Below, piece by piece: positions 1 to 11,390 of a DNA stretch of 64,000 nt (position 1 is the first letter of the stretch; every line of letters begins with the position of its first letter). A program made the translations under genes and the position numbers. The stretch lies in contig WNNJ02000654.1 of the NCBI GenBank assembly GCA_012934845.2, forward strand, positions 186,001-250,000, given 5' to 3'. The notes beneath the pieces were generated by a model, which was not told the origin of the DNA, searched no databases, and saw only the letters and a program-made list of their open reading frames with translations. Origin of the DNA: Pomphorhynchus laevis. Its lineage: Eukaryota > Acanthocephala > Palaeacanthocephala > Echinorhynchida > Pomphorhynchidae.

Positions 1-287
1 TATATGCTTTTGGAAATAGCATTTGGTATTAAGAATCAATAATTCATTTTGTACAAAATGAATTTTTTCTCGTGCCGTAAGTATGTAGACAAGTTTTCGA
101 CTATTACATCAAATATGACTTAAGGACGTAACAGCCGAACACTCGTATAATTATAATAGTATTTGGTCGTGCATATAATTCACATCTAAGCACTATTTTA
201 GTATTTTAGATTTCCCATCATCTTTTAGATGGTAACAACAATCAAATAAAGATTAGTCTAATCTGATGATCCGAAGATCACTTTCTA
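1..287. repeat. Downstream flank of an off-window GST copy
   Basis: This stretch matches the DNA downstream of GST-3 (from 48429 to about 48830) almost base for base, so a further GST gene probably lies just left of the window. About 110 bp present in the other copy (48485-48597) is missing here; the break falls at a short GAATT repeat, which suggests a deletion between direct repeats. No coding potential is seen. Confidence 0.75.
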
Positions 288-454
288 TAATGCTTATCTT
301 CAATATTAATTATATTAAGAGCAAAGCTAGCTAGATAAATTTGTTCGCTTATTGAATAAAAATTATTAGAGTTAAATACAAATATATTATCAATGTATTG
401 AAACATGTATTTCATAATAAAAAGAAAATTTATAACTGTTCTAGCAAATCACAA

Positions 455-497
455 TCGACCTTCCAGATCGACTCTCCAGATCGACTTTCCAGATCAA
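455..497. repeat. Short tandem repeat near the 5' end of the insertion
   Basis: Three imperfect copies of a unit close to TCGACTYTCCAGA lie in a row about 100 bp before the first ORF of the insertion. It could be a 5' UTR or promoter repeat of the element; no function is shown. Confidence 0.6.
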
Positions 498-589
498 ATT
501 ACACAAATTATAATTGAAATTCTTAGCAAAGAAAAAAGCAAAAATAAAAGTAAATAAACGAAGTAAAAAATTGGACAGACCGCGCAAGT

Positions 590-1198
590 TTGGAAACATC
601 CGCGTCAGCTATGGAATTATTGCACGACTGCAGCACACTCAAGGCGAATGGCTGTAGCCATTTGCAAGAAAATGCGAACGTAGCGGATACGAGCAGATGC
701 CCAATATGCATGAAGATAAATCGGCTTAAGGTCCTGATAGAATGTGATACATGTTCTACGTGGCACCACTTATCTTGTGTTGGCCTGACCAAGAAGCAAG
801 CTGCAATAATTCCCAAGTGGGTTTGCCGCGCATGTTTGGCTCAAAATGAACAGTGCGTTGAGCCTGAGCATACAATTGGAGCTTCAACACCGGATACTCT
901 TGCTACCGATTGTCTACATCAGGGATGGAGAAGACAATCAGGCACTGTAGTTCGTTTGCCTACACGAATACGCGGAATGGCAGCACAAATAATGTCAGAT
1001 TTAATAAAGGACGCACTTTCTTTGAATACAGAGGAGTCATGGGTACGTCTACTATTGTTCCCAAAGATATGTTTTGCAACTCATATCGAGAGGTCCTCAT
1101 CACAGCGTGCACAGCGCAATAATGCAAGTCACATGAAAGAAAGCTTGTGCCGGTACACCTCCACACCTTTGGAGCAACTTATTGCCAGTCTCGCCTAA
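590..1198 (+). pseudogene. PHD-finger N-terminal region of a non-LTR retroelement protein
   Basis: The 202-residue frame has a PHD zinc finger at about residues 37-82: CPIC, then CDTC, WHHLSC and WVCRAC, which gives the Cys4-His-Cys3 ligand order. PHD fingers bind chromatin or zinc in host proteins and also occur at the N-terminus of some LINE proteins. After it comes a low-complexity stretch and a segment with WVRLLLFPKICF near residues 149-160, typical of the helical linker that precedes the RT in such elements. The frame closes at 1198 and the linker continues in another frame from 1244, so the gene is broken. A host gene with a PHD finger is less likely, given the flanking duplication and the downstream remnants. 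Confidence 0.6.
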
Positions 1199-1243
1199 CC
1201 TTACGAAGCTTCGCGCGCCGCAGATGTCCCTACTAACTCAGCT

Positions 1244-1546
1244 GTGGCTCTTGCTCGACGTGGCAACTACGGAAAAGCGATGAAAAGACTATGTTGTAAT
1301 GGATTGGCCCCGGTCAATGAGACAGTTCGTGAAAAACTGCTTAATCTACACTCACAAAACGGGATTTATCGTTTACAATCGGATACTTGCCTTGATGCAG
1401 GCTTTCAAGTCAATTCTTTGATTGTGGATTGCAGTCTCGTGAGGACTGCGACACAACGGAATTCGCGATGTGGTCTTTCATGCCGCTCAATCTGCAGGAA
1501 TGCATGTCGCTTTGGAGGTAAGGAACCTTATACCAGACCTTCGTGA
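1244..1546 (+). pseudogene. Linker remnant of the same retroelement
   Basis: The 100-residue frame begins with an alanine- and arginine-rich helix (ALARRGNYGKAMKRL) followed by a second helix ending in LLNLHSQNG. This pattern is familiar from the region just before the RT domain in some non-LTR elements. No RT motifs follow: the frame dissolves and the nuclease-like domain starts at 1470 in another frame. The RT, normally several hundred codons, is therefore missing between them. Confidence 0.45.
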
Positions 1547-2183
1547 ACGACCTGCAGACGTTTTGATTCATGGGGACCCTCCTCGTGCAGTTGATTTCGC
1601 TGTAACACATCCACAACAATCAGCGCACATAGCAAACGCATCGATAACGCCAGGCTATGCAGCGACAATGTATGCAGTCAATGTCAAGGAGAGGAAGTAT
1701 AGAGCACGTATGGAGTCCGCTGGTTATCAATTTATACCGGCAGTAGTAGATACGTATGGGGGCTGGAACGACCAAGGCGAACGTCTCATGCGATCGATAG
1801 CAAGACAGATATCCGCCACAACTGGGATCGAATATCATAAAACGGTAGATCACCTATTCCAAAGAGCATCGTTGGCCCTCATGCGCGGAGAGGCTCGGGC
1901 AATCTTAGCGTCGTTGAATGGACGCAACCACCCACTATCTGATGCCCCACAGACAATAATGGAAACACCGAAGCGTCGTATGTTCAATACTGAACCATAC
2001 AATGATATCGCTGGTATATTAACTCGACTATCATCAGTCGAAAGCGAATCGTGTGAGGTTCCGTTGCAAGCATTGGACGCGCCAACCGAATCAGCTGCAA
2101 ATACGGCAAAGGAGACAAGCCAGGTAGACGCCGGCGGGGAGGATGTGGCGAGCTTGAACACAAGCCGCTCGTGCCGGAACTGA
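1470..2183 (+). pseudogene. C-terminal nuclease-like domain of a non-LTR retroelement
   Basis: The 237-residue frame resembles the C-terminal region of certain LINE proteins. It has LEVRNLIPDL, then RPADVLIHGD and AVDFAVTHP (residues about 15-47), which would place acidic residues and a beta strand as in a PD-(D/E)XK fold. Later it has FIPAVVDTYGGW and a terminal LFQRASLALMRG. In those elements this domain follows the RT and is thought to be an endonuclease; the catalytic assignment here is inference. The last 70 residues are low complexity. It is open but has no obvious start of its own. Confidence 0.5.
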
Positions 2184-2270
2184 AGAGTTTGTGAATAGCT
2201 CACACTAAATAATTTATATTATATCTTGTTGACCTGAAAAAAAATTTTGTTATTTAAAAAAAATTTCATA

Positions 2271-4790
2271 TCTTGATATAGTTAGATTGATTTTTAAACA
2301 GTTATGAATAAATTCATATTATATAAAGCTTAAAAATAAGTCAGCTATAATTGCGGTACTATTACCTCTCTTTGGAACACTTTTTATTTGTCTAAATATA
2401 GATGCTCTGACTTTTAGATAATTTTGATTTATTAAAATATTGAAGCCTCCTATTAACTCACTTTTATTAAAATATTTAAGGATTCTAATAATTCAATTTT
2501 ATACATATATTTATATTTACTTGATGGCTTAATTTTTGTTCGATAGATGTTATATTTATTATAACATATATATGTATATCTTTTTCCGAATATAAGATTA
2601 ATTAATTTTTCTTACGTTTCCTTAATATCTGCTAAATCTAGATTTGTATAAAGCGTACTAAAATCGTATGTATTTATATTCTAATTTTTTTCTTTTTGTG
2701 TCCCAAGATGTATATTATAGAATTAATACTGAAATAGTGTTTTATACCAGTATTAAATTCAATTACCTTACAATATTTTTTAAAATGTGCTTTAATAACT
2801 TTAGGTTTTTTATATATAAAGATAGTTTTTTTGTACATTCAAAAACACTACATATGAACGAAGGTTTTATTGGAGTTTTGTAATTTTGGATTCTAATATA
2901 ATATAGGTATAGATTTATTATATGATTCCATCTTTATCCATTTTTATTATATTACAGTGACTTTATTATTTATAATTAGCTTTATTTAATTTTAAAACAA
3001 TTATATTTGATAAAATTATTATATTTTTTATTATTTTATTATTATATTATAGAAGCGGATAGCGCTTGTATTAAAATACAAGGGCCCGTGCAATTAGTTG
3101 CTATGACCTTGTTTTACAATACAAGTAGATCTCTTGCATTTAAATACAAACCCCTCTGCTATGGCAAAATATCGGGAATAGTCCAGCAGCATTTTAGCCT
3201 AACACTATTTTTTAGACTAAACCAAGAGTGATAACGTAATCAAGTGCAAGGTTAAATATCGTCAGACTCAATGGTTGATAAAGGCCAAGTGTTTTTAAAG
3301 ATCATTAATTGTCACGAATAGATGGCTTGGTTTTACAGACGCCAACCTGTGTAACTTGTTTTCAAGTTTATTGCTGTTTAATCTTGGACATTTTCAATCA
3401 AGTTTTGCAGTCGTAATGTATCATCATGTATTTCACTATTTGTTTTAACAAACTTTTACAGTTGTAAAAAATAATCGTGGATTTCACTTTTTGTTTAACT
3501 AACTTGAAAAAGGGCCACAGTGTCTGACCGAGACGTTTTATACTTTAAGAAAACATATCTCAATTATCTCTCAATGGCATGTATAGCAGCTAATTGCACG
3601 TGTTTTACGATCCTATATATTTTTATATTTTCCTTTAAATTATCAGTTTAATTTAAAATTAATTTAATAACATTTCACCAAAATCTTACAATCTTATTAA
3701 TTGCAAATGCTAATAAGATTAGACATTTTTATATTCCCATCTGATTTTTCGTTTACATTTAAATTATTATAATAGGCATCTTTTATCAGTATATCCTAAT
3801 GAAGCTTTTTGCATATGAAGACAAAGTTACTACTAGATTAATCAATAGTTGTTGTTATATAGTTATCCTTTAATTTAGTAAAATTAGACATAGTTACTTT
3901 AATTTAGTAAGTTATGTATACATAACTTTATTAATTTGATCTTTCTTTTAAATATTTTGTTTCTTTTCATTTTCTTTGTTTCATTTTCTTTAATCCAATA
4001 TTGGATTCCAACATAATATAAGTATAGTTTTATTATGAGTCCATATTTGTCCATTTCATAATTAAATACTATTAATTTCATCATAAAAAAGCTTTTTGCA
4101 TATTAAGACAAAATTATTTGCTTTATCAATAGATGTTATTATGTAGTTATGCTTTAATTTAGTAAGTTATGTGTACAAATCTTTATTAATTTGATTTCTC
4201 CTTTTGTAACTGTTTGTTATTTACATTTTCGTTTTAATTGTATTAAATATGTATTATTTTCAAATTTTAATCTTAAATATATTTAAGCTTTCTAGTAAGG
4301 AATGTTAAATTATATATTTATCGTTATTATTTAATCTATATTTATATACTTTTCATATGATTTTTCCAAATTTTTTAATTTTCAATTAATTCTAGATTAT
4401 GGGTACATATATGCTCATTTATATTTATTTTAAATATAAATTTAAAATTTATATTATAAATTTATAATATTTATTTTAAATATAAATAATTTTTTTAAAT
4501 ATAAAATCAATTGTATTCTGTTTCAAGAATATTAATAATATCATCGTTACATATTGATTTCAGTTCTATATAATTAAAAAAATCGTCTTAATGGCGGTAA
4601 CAGTTTATCCCTTATTCGATTAATATATTTACTAAAATCTGATTTTATTATTTTTATCCCAGGACAAAATTTTATTTATTAAATATATATTAATTTTATA
4701 TAAAATATTGATTGAAAAAATCTATTAGTTCTATAAAACTAGTCTTCCGCGGTAATAGAGACAATTAAATGAATTTTTAAAAATATTAAT
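2271..4790. repeat. AT-rich block, copy 1
   Basis: This block recurs at 15474-17005 (truncated) and 54533-57060 with few differences; its left part before the PHD insertion is at 288-408. Its first 600 bp hold decayed minus-strand RT sequence (see 15524-15772). The rest is AT-rich with several CTTTTTGCATAT-containing subrepeats (about 3800 and 4088) and no convincing gene. The plus-strand open stretches at 2668-2883 and 3007-3231 are conserved in every copy only because the DNA is duplicated. Confidence 0.75.
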
Positions 4791-5253
4791 TTCAGCATTC
4801 CAAATATAACGAAATAAAATTACAATTTAAATTTTAATTTTTAGTAAGCGTTTAATTATTTGATAAGTATCGTGTTTGATGACATGCTTAATGCTGCAAA
4901 GACATCAGTATAAAAGGTAAAAGCTTTATGCCAATAAACTCGAAGCGTCTTATCATTAGAGAAACCTGCCTCTCTATTTTTATCAATATAACACAAACTG
5001 CCTGGTTAGAGCTAGCAGTTAGTGTGACGTTTATTATTATTTAATAGATGAATGTTAAAATAGAATAAAACATCCTCCATTGCAATAAAAGAAAAACGAG
5101 CTAGTTATGAGTTATCAAAATATAAAAGTTGTTTTATTCTGATAGCTAAATGAAATGCTTTTGCTTTTAAATAATGATCTACACCAACAAAACAAAACTT
5201 TTGTGAATTTGTGAAGTATGAATACACCCGATATGAATCTTGGTCGCTCTCTC

Positions 5254-5262
5254 TATATATAA
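5254..5262 (+). promoter_or_regulatory. TATA box of GST-1
   Basis: TATATATAA sits 58 bp before the start codon, after a CT-rich stretch. The same box and surroundings occur before GST-3 (47363) and GST-4 (57483), and this conservation in an otherwise AT-rich region supports a core promoter with a 5' UTR of about 30 bases. Confidence 0.55.
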
Positions 5263-5319
5263 CCGATCATTGAGAGGCTACAGGGAAGTAACGCATTTAA
5301 ACAACAAATCAAAGCAACA

Positions 5320-5919
5320 ATGGTATATCGCTTGATATATTTTGATGTAAAGGGTAAGGGAGAGGCTATTAGGCTGTTATTTGCTGCGGCAAATGTCGAT
5401 TTCGAGGATGTTCGAGTAAATGCCGACAAGTGGAAGGAAATAAAGGATAGCACACCAACAGGATTATTGCCTCTTCTTGAGGTGGACGATAAAAAATTAC
5501 CTGAGAGCAATGCAATTTTGCGATATCTTGCAAGAAAGTTTAAGCTTGAAGGAGCTGATGAGCTGGAATGGGCAGCAGCTGATGCCATTGTTTGTTGTAT
5601 ATCTGATATGTTAATGAAGATGCCACTAGTATATCGAGGTAAAGATGAAAATGAAAAGAACGAAGCGAAGGAAGCTATGAAGTCAATAGATATTCCTCTG
5701 GGTCTAAAAAGAATATCCTCCTTAAAAGAGCTATACGGCAAAGGAGATTTCTTGGTCGGCTGTGGACTTTCATATGCTGACGTAGCTTTGTATTCAGTTA
5801 TCAACAATATTCATGATTTTCTACAAATCGAAGTTGAATTGCCAGATAATTTAAAATCTTTAAAGAAAGCAGTAGAAAGTAATCCAGGAATTGCGGATTA
5901 TTTGAAGAAGAGCAAGTAA
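5320..5919 (+). CDS. Glutathione S-transferase, sigma-like (GST-1)
   Basis: This intronless 199-residue protein has the length and both domains of a cytosolic GST, which conjugates glutathione to electrophiles or acts as an isomerase. The thioredoxin-like N-terminal domain has the candidate catalytic Tyr7 in LIYFD, the GLLPLLEVD segment with the cis-proline at 51, and the glutathione-binding PESNAIL motif (61-67). The helical C-terminal domain has LSYADVAL (150-157), the usual helix-capping motif. The start was chosen because all copies align from MVYR and a TATA box lies upstream. An AATAAA follows 31 bp after the stop. Sigma class, as in arthropod and nematode GSTs and prostaglandin D synthases, is inferred from motif pattern; the substrate is unknown. 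It belongs to a local family with GST-3, GST-4 and a pseudogene. Confidence 0.93.
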   Translation: MVYRLIYFDVKGKGEAIRLLFAAANVDFEDVRVNADKWKEIKDSTPTGLLPLLEVDDKKLPESNAILRYLARKFKLEGADELEWAAADAIVCCISDMLMKMPLVYRGKDENEKNEAKEAMKSIDIPLGLKRISSLKELYGKGDFLVGCGLSYADVALYSVINNIHDFLQIEVELPDNLKSLKKAVESNPGIADYLKKSK

Positions 5920-5950
5920 AATTTAAAGTCAATAATGATTTTTCGAGAAA

Positions 5951-5956
5951 AATAAA
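5951..5956 (+). terminator. Poly(A) signal of GST-1
   Basis: AATAAA 31 bp after the stop codon, kept at the same place after GST-3 (48060) and GST-4 (58180). Confidence 0.6.
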
Positions 5957-5999
5957 TCAAACATATTTCTTATATAATATTTTTCTTATTTCCTCGTTA

Positions 6000-7500
6000 C
6001 TATTTTAAGTAAATCTTATCTTGTATATTTACATTTTCTCGAGTTGTCCATTATTAATCACAATTGATGCTGAAATCAAATTTAGATCATGCTGCCAATT
6101 CTTGTACTTGCACATTGCTAACGACTTTGTTTATTGTTCAACAGTTCTAATTACTAGCAATTAGGTGCATAATATGTTCGATGGGAATTTAATTCAATAT
6201 ATTTTAAGTTTATTGCAAATGTATAATCATCTAATTCACTTGTCTTTTTATATGCAAGAACGCATTTAAAGTTGATATGTTTGTAATACTTTAAGCAATT
6301 CTTTCTCAGTGGTTACAATTATATGCTTTTGGATATGGCATTTGGAAATGTGTATTATAGAATAATAATCGATATTTTAAGTAATATCAAGATTTTTAGT
6401 TATCAGATGTGACAGCATCGATTTCGACTTTGTTTGTTGTTCATCAATAAAATATTCAAGATAATCATATTCACACATTTTATTAAAAACTCATTTATTC
6501 ATAATCTTTTAATTTTCACACATTATTATAATGTGTGAAAATTTGCTAAAACTTACAAAATATTAAAAAATAAAATTTAATTACCTTTTAAATATATAGT
6601 TTATTATTATAAACAATTTTATTTTAAATGATTATAAAATATAAAAACATAAAATATCTTCAGTATATTATATATGATATTATAAAATATCATATAACAT
6701 ATCAAATGTTATATTTCATATGATATTTTAATATTATAATATTTTATTAGATATTTTTAGTCCTTATTTTGATTCATCGTCTCTTATTTATTCATAAAAA
6801 TTTACGTTTATTTTAAAGTTCAATTTTAAATTTCAAGTTTTTATTAAATTATATAAAATCCTAAAAAACAATCATTTATTATTTATATTTAATTACTTAA
6901 ATTTTATTTAGCAATTCTTTATAGTAGATAAATAATATAAAACATGTAGACTCAGTTAGCTGATCTGATTTGAAATTCGCAGTTATAAACTCTATATACA
7001 TTTCAGTATAAACGTTTGTTTATGTTGTTAATTTTGTCCAACTTTGACGTTTCGAGGAAAACACGTTAAGTATCAAAAGTTATGTTGTAATTTTTTATGA
7101 CAACAAAGGCGGACAAAGTTAGTAGCATTAACATTCATAACATAGAATTACCTCCGACTATATATTTAGATACTATAGCTAGACCCTATCCTCCAACGAA
7201 GACTTGTCCAACGAGACCATTAGGGTATCTTCGCAACTTGGAATTAATAGATGTCGATCACTCGTTAACTTTGCGATCGAAAACATATCTCTAATCTATT
7301 ATTTATCGAACAGCTACCTGTCCAATATCTTAGTACGGAGCTGAATACTTGCTAATAACCTAGGTAGGTGAAATACGTCTTGCCGTCATTATGACAATAG
7401 ATGTTGCTACGGTGCACCAGTGGACTCATACGACTGAACCATGCACGAAATGATGATATCATATTCAGATGGCTAAATAAATGACCCATGTAAGTTATTA
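6000..7500. other. AT-rich GST-1 downstream spacer, no gene recognised
   Basis: The first 360 bp is the GST 3' flank shared with GST-3 (to about 48470) and, more diverged, with 43800-44270. From 6480 to 6900 the DNA is almost pure A/T with overlapping short palindromes (for example around 6660-6730). A 65-residue frame at 7097-7294 has no recognisable motif and I do not support it as a gene. Confidence 0.5.
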
Positions 7501-7509
7501 ATAACTGAC

Positions 7510-10500
7510 CTTTACCCTAAAAAAATAATCAGAAGTGAATGTAGTTAGCTGCGTAATACAATCCCCAACGTTCGTTTTCTGGATTTATTCGTTATTTTAA
7601 AATTAAAAAATGACTTATGCTTGTAATATATTGATTAAGGGCAAGGCATTAAGTCAGCCGACACGTTAATCTCCTTCCCTAAGTGAAATATCAATTGATT
7701 TAATGGAAAAATGGTTACAACATGAGCGTCATTAGAAACCTTGTATACTTAAACATATATTGAGCAGATATCTGACAAATCAATATTCATACAAAACTCT
7801 ACTGTCCCCGCAACATACCTACCAGACTATTGATTACATCGGTGGGATAAACCCTGCACCAGTCGACATGTTCCATATACAAAGCATTTCCATAGCTATG
7901 AACCTCTCACGTACCGACAACATTCCAATACTACTAAGACGGACATGATAATCACCACCACGTAAGCCAACACAGAGCATAAAACCCCGCGTAAGAATAT
8001 ACTCAAGGTCTAATAGTTCTAGTTTAGTGGCAATAAAACACGCCTGAATGCAGTATTCCAAGTGTGAGCAGACAAGGGAGGTGAATAACCTCTTGAACAT
8101 TTGACAGCATAACGAGAGGAATACGCTTTTTATACAATATAATGTTCGAGTAGCTTTATTTAGAGTGAAGTCGGTGTTAAACTTAGTTTTAAATGATCGA
8201 TTAACAATAATACCTAAATGTTTATGTTGAGAAACTTCCTTTAAGACAATGTCTCCAATACAAGATTTTTCCGGTCTACCACTGGTCCTGGTGTCGGTCG
8301 TGAAGGCAGTGCTCGAACCAAACTACTCCAGACATCGCGATCCTATGCAACAAACCAGAGTTCTCTTTCATATAGCCCAAGTCGGTCTTTTGCCAGTTTC
8401 GAGATTTGATCTTCTATTGTTATCAAAGTCTACCTCGAGGTCTCTTTCAAGAAGTCGTCCTGGAAAGCCTTTCGAGGAAAGCGATCCTTAGATCTATGCA
8501 ACCTCAACTGATTTTTTTTCGATGTAGAGAAGAAGCGACTTTACTCCGTGTCTATTTCGGATGACCGAATTCTTAACCTTATATCTTAGGCTAAGACCAG
8601 CCACACCGCGAATAAACCTCATTTTGGTCGCCTGTATCTGAGATATTATTCTTTCAGTCAAAGACAAAGCTCATGACAATAGGTTAAGAAAGGAACTAAA
8701 ATTGCATGTTATTCGATAGCATCACATAAAGACTCAACTCCCGCTTTACCACCACATACGTGAACAAAGAACGCATTTCTGCGTTAGCTAAACAAATCCG
8801 CTTTCAATCTCCCTGATATTCCTACCGTTCCCCGAGAACAATACCCCCAAGATACTTGAAATCCTCCACATCAGAAAGAACCTTTTCTGCAATCCGGATT
8901 GTCATTGACAACTGAATTCGAGACAAATTCTATCGTAAATCGATCTACGATCTAGTAGGCATTGTAACTCCTTAGGACAAGAAGTCAACATGACAATATC
9001 ATCTGCAAAAAGCAGAGATGGTATCATGATGGAACCGAACTGAATATCGACATCCGTAAGAGCAGACCGTCTCGTAATTTTGTCCATGTAATCAAGAAGA
9101 AAAATGGAGACAAAGGACAATTCTGACGAAGACCAAAGCCTACCGAAAATGATTCTGAGTTCCCACCTAGAACATGAATACAACTCATACTTTGTTCATA
9201 CAGAAAAGCCACAGCAACCTGAAAATAGTATGATAGTCCATACTTCTTTTGTATCTTCCACAATCTCTCTCGCCCTCAACTATAGGCCGTATCCTTAAAT
9301 CAAGAATCCTAGCAAATAGCTTACCAGTTTGCTACTAAGAGTAATGTAACAATAATTGGAACACACTCTTCGGTCACCTTTCTTAAAGATCGGTACAACA
9401 ACCCCTAGTTTGCCACCGACTAGGAACCTTACACGAGGTCAATACAACGTTGAAAATCCGTGTTAGCCAATCATGCCAAAAAACAGCCATAGCCTTTAAA
9501 GCTTCATGTATAATCTCATCTACACCAGAAGACTTGTCATGACGAAGTTTTTTAACAACAGTAATGACCTCTTCCATACCGATGAGCTCTTCCGTCGTTT
9601 CTAAAGGCTTTACTTCTACAAGAGAAGGCATATCCGCCGGATTAAAGAGATTTCTAAAATGCTATTTTCAACAACCAAGAATTTCTTAAGTGTCAGTCAG
9701 CATAGATCCTCTTTTGTCATAGACAGTTTGAGGAGTTTTATGCTTTCCAGCACGGAGGTTTCATGATCGTCCTCCAGAACATCTTCGAGCTGACATATAA
9801 TCAACTTCTAAGTTGATTATATGTCAGCTCCCATTGTATCTTTTGCCTCATCGATCATCCCTATAGTCCACAATATCACTTTCTTAGGCTTCCATTTCGA
9901 TGATCACCTTTCCCTTAAACCCTTCGTCCGTGACAAGGTCCGCTCGTCTAACTTAATTCTCCGTGACATCCGCCGTATCCGCCCCCTTATCGACTTCCGT
10001 TCTTGTATGTCTCTTCTTTCATCGCTTTTTTTCCCTAAAATCGATTACTGCCTTAGCCTTTTCGCCAATTCTCCAAAATCCATCATCCTACCCCTACAAC
10101 GAATAATCAACACCGCCGTTCGAGTGCTCTTTTGTCTCCGTCGCTTCGACCACACATCCACATATTTTGCCCAACTCTCCTGGCCCACCATCCACATCCG
10201 CATCAAACTCCGCCTTCTTGTTACTTTTCGTCTCATCGCTGTCGGAACCCATCGTTCATCAACCTTCCTTTCTTAGACGATACTCGCCCCACCTCGCTAT
10301 CGCTTCGTTCCTGTCATACCCTCTTACTCTACGTTCCTAATTACTCCAACAACTACGGTCTCCGATCCTTCCACGTCGCCGCCTCACTAGACTGAAATCA
10401 ACTCCCTCCACGTCCGCCGCGCTCCCTCCTTTATCACATTCAAACACCTCCTCCGTTCACACCTTCTCGACACCTGATTCACAGTCTTGTTTTGTTGTGG

Positions 10501-11390
10501 TCATGTAAGCGTGCGCTGGCACGCATTTGCCACTTTAAAATAAATCCTTTTTTTAAGTGATCTCCAAACTTCTCACAAGCAGCCTTCTTCGTTTCGGTAA
10601 CTACTCGAGCTAAAGCTCTCTTTGCCCTTCAGTACTTGTCTACAGCTTCCACTGATTTATCTGACAAAGTTGCCTTATAAGCCAGTTTCTTTTATTAGAC
10701 AAGATCTCTAACTCTTGGTGTCCACCAAGCAGTTTGATATTTCCGCAGCGACAAGCACTTAAGGCCTTCGAGCCACAACTTTTCACATTTTTTTGGAAAG
10801 CGAAAATCTAAGCATATCCAATTCCTGATCAATGATATTCATATCTTCTAGCAACCGAGAGAAGTCTTCCCGGATGTAGCCAGCAAAACGTTATTCGACA
10901 GAATCATCTGCTAAACGCTCCCATTGCGCCTTCACACATTGTTTAGGTTTACCAGGCTTGTCAAGCATCCGATCCTGCCATCAAAGTTTACTAACTACAA
11001 GGTAGTGATCGGTTGACAGCTCAGCCTCTCTCTCTTCACACGAGTGCTTAGAACATAACGTTGCAGATCATATGGAACGATTATTAAATCGATCATTGAT
11101 ATTTGACTGAGAGAAACCTTATGTCATGTGCATCTATGGATCTCCTTATGTTCAAACATTGCGTTGGCTATGCACAAATTGTTACGAGAACAAAAGTGCA
11201 ATATTCAACTTTACCCGAATTCAGACCAGAGAGTACGTTCCTTCCCTACGCTCCCTTCCAAGTGCCTTTGTCGCTACCAACATGAGCATTGAACTTACCC
11301 GGTAGAACGATGCAATTTCCAACATGATTATTATCAAACAGATCCTGAAGATCTTCCACGAAGGCTGCGTAAATTTTGAACAATTTATAT
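7510..11390 (-). mobile_element. LINE-B copy 1, decayed, minus strand
   Basis: Reading leftwards there is an AP-endonuclease trace (GKFNAHVGSD near 11320, altered from GDFNAHVG), then RT remnants: SSGVDEIIHEALKAM (about 9500), LRQNCPLSPFF (about 9100, RT motif B) and LLFADDIVMLTSCP (about 9000, RT motif C). Near 7834-8100 is a separate RT C-terminal segment (LVCSHLEYCIQACF). Many frameshifts and stops make it non-coding. The motif wording is close to RTE/CR1-type LINEs, but I do not assign the clade. It is part of a segmental duplication with 49140-52330, and is split by a younger LINE at 9806-10556. Confidence 0.75.
9806..10556 (+). mobile_element. 5'-truncated CR1/L2-like LINE inserted in LINE-B copy 1
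   Basis: This segment is absent from the duplicate at about 51480, where the flanking LINE-B sequence is continuous. It therefore inserted after the duplication, or was lost cleanly from the other copy. It encodes the C-terminal part of an RT protein (9821-10276): FLGFHFDDHLSL, then FFPKIDYCLSLFANSP, and LQRIINTAVRVL, typical of CR1/L2-group 3' ends. It is unusually C-rich compared with its surroundings, and ends in a T-rich run after AATAAA at about 10542. A short imperfect palindrome, with TATAATCAAC and its complement, marks the left junction. Confidence 0.7.

Larger units (their letters stand above)
417..2262 (+). mobile_element. Retroelement-derived insertion with PHD finger, no RT domain
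   Basis: The insertion interrupts block copy 1. The 8-bp sequence ATTTCATA stands on both sides (409-416 and 2263-2270) and occurs once in the uninterrupted copies near 15470 and 54530, so it is a target-site duplication. An A-rich run ends the element on the right, as in target-primed retrotransposition. The coding remnants run in order: PHD finger, helical linker, then a C-terminal domain like the putative PD-(D/E)XK nuclease region of some non-LTR retrotransposons. A reverse transcriptase is expected between linker and nuclease and is absent, so this looks like an internally deleted, non-autonomous copy. Confidence 0.6.

Noticed and set aside
250-290. CTGATGA-like word near 255 (and 48793) as a hammerhead
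   Set aside because: CTGATGATCCGAAGATC lacks GAAA, stem III and a cleavage triplet at usable spacing.
2668-3231. Plus-strand frames of 71 and 74 residues repeated in the AT blocks
   Set aside because: Identical only through duplication; low complexity, and the first overlaps decayed minus-strand RT.
5253-5807. Long minus-strand open frame (184 residues) antisense to GST-1, with similar ones opposite GST-3 and GST-4
   Set aside because: It is a shadow of the GST codon pattern: serine-rich, no domain, and conserved only because the sense gene is.
7097-7294. 65-residue frame MTTKADKVSS
   Set aside because: No motif and no second copy, and it is not preceded by promoter features; too short to support alone.
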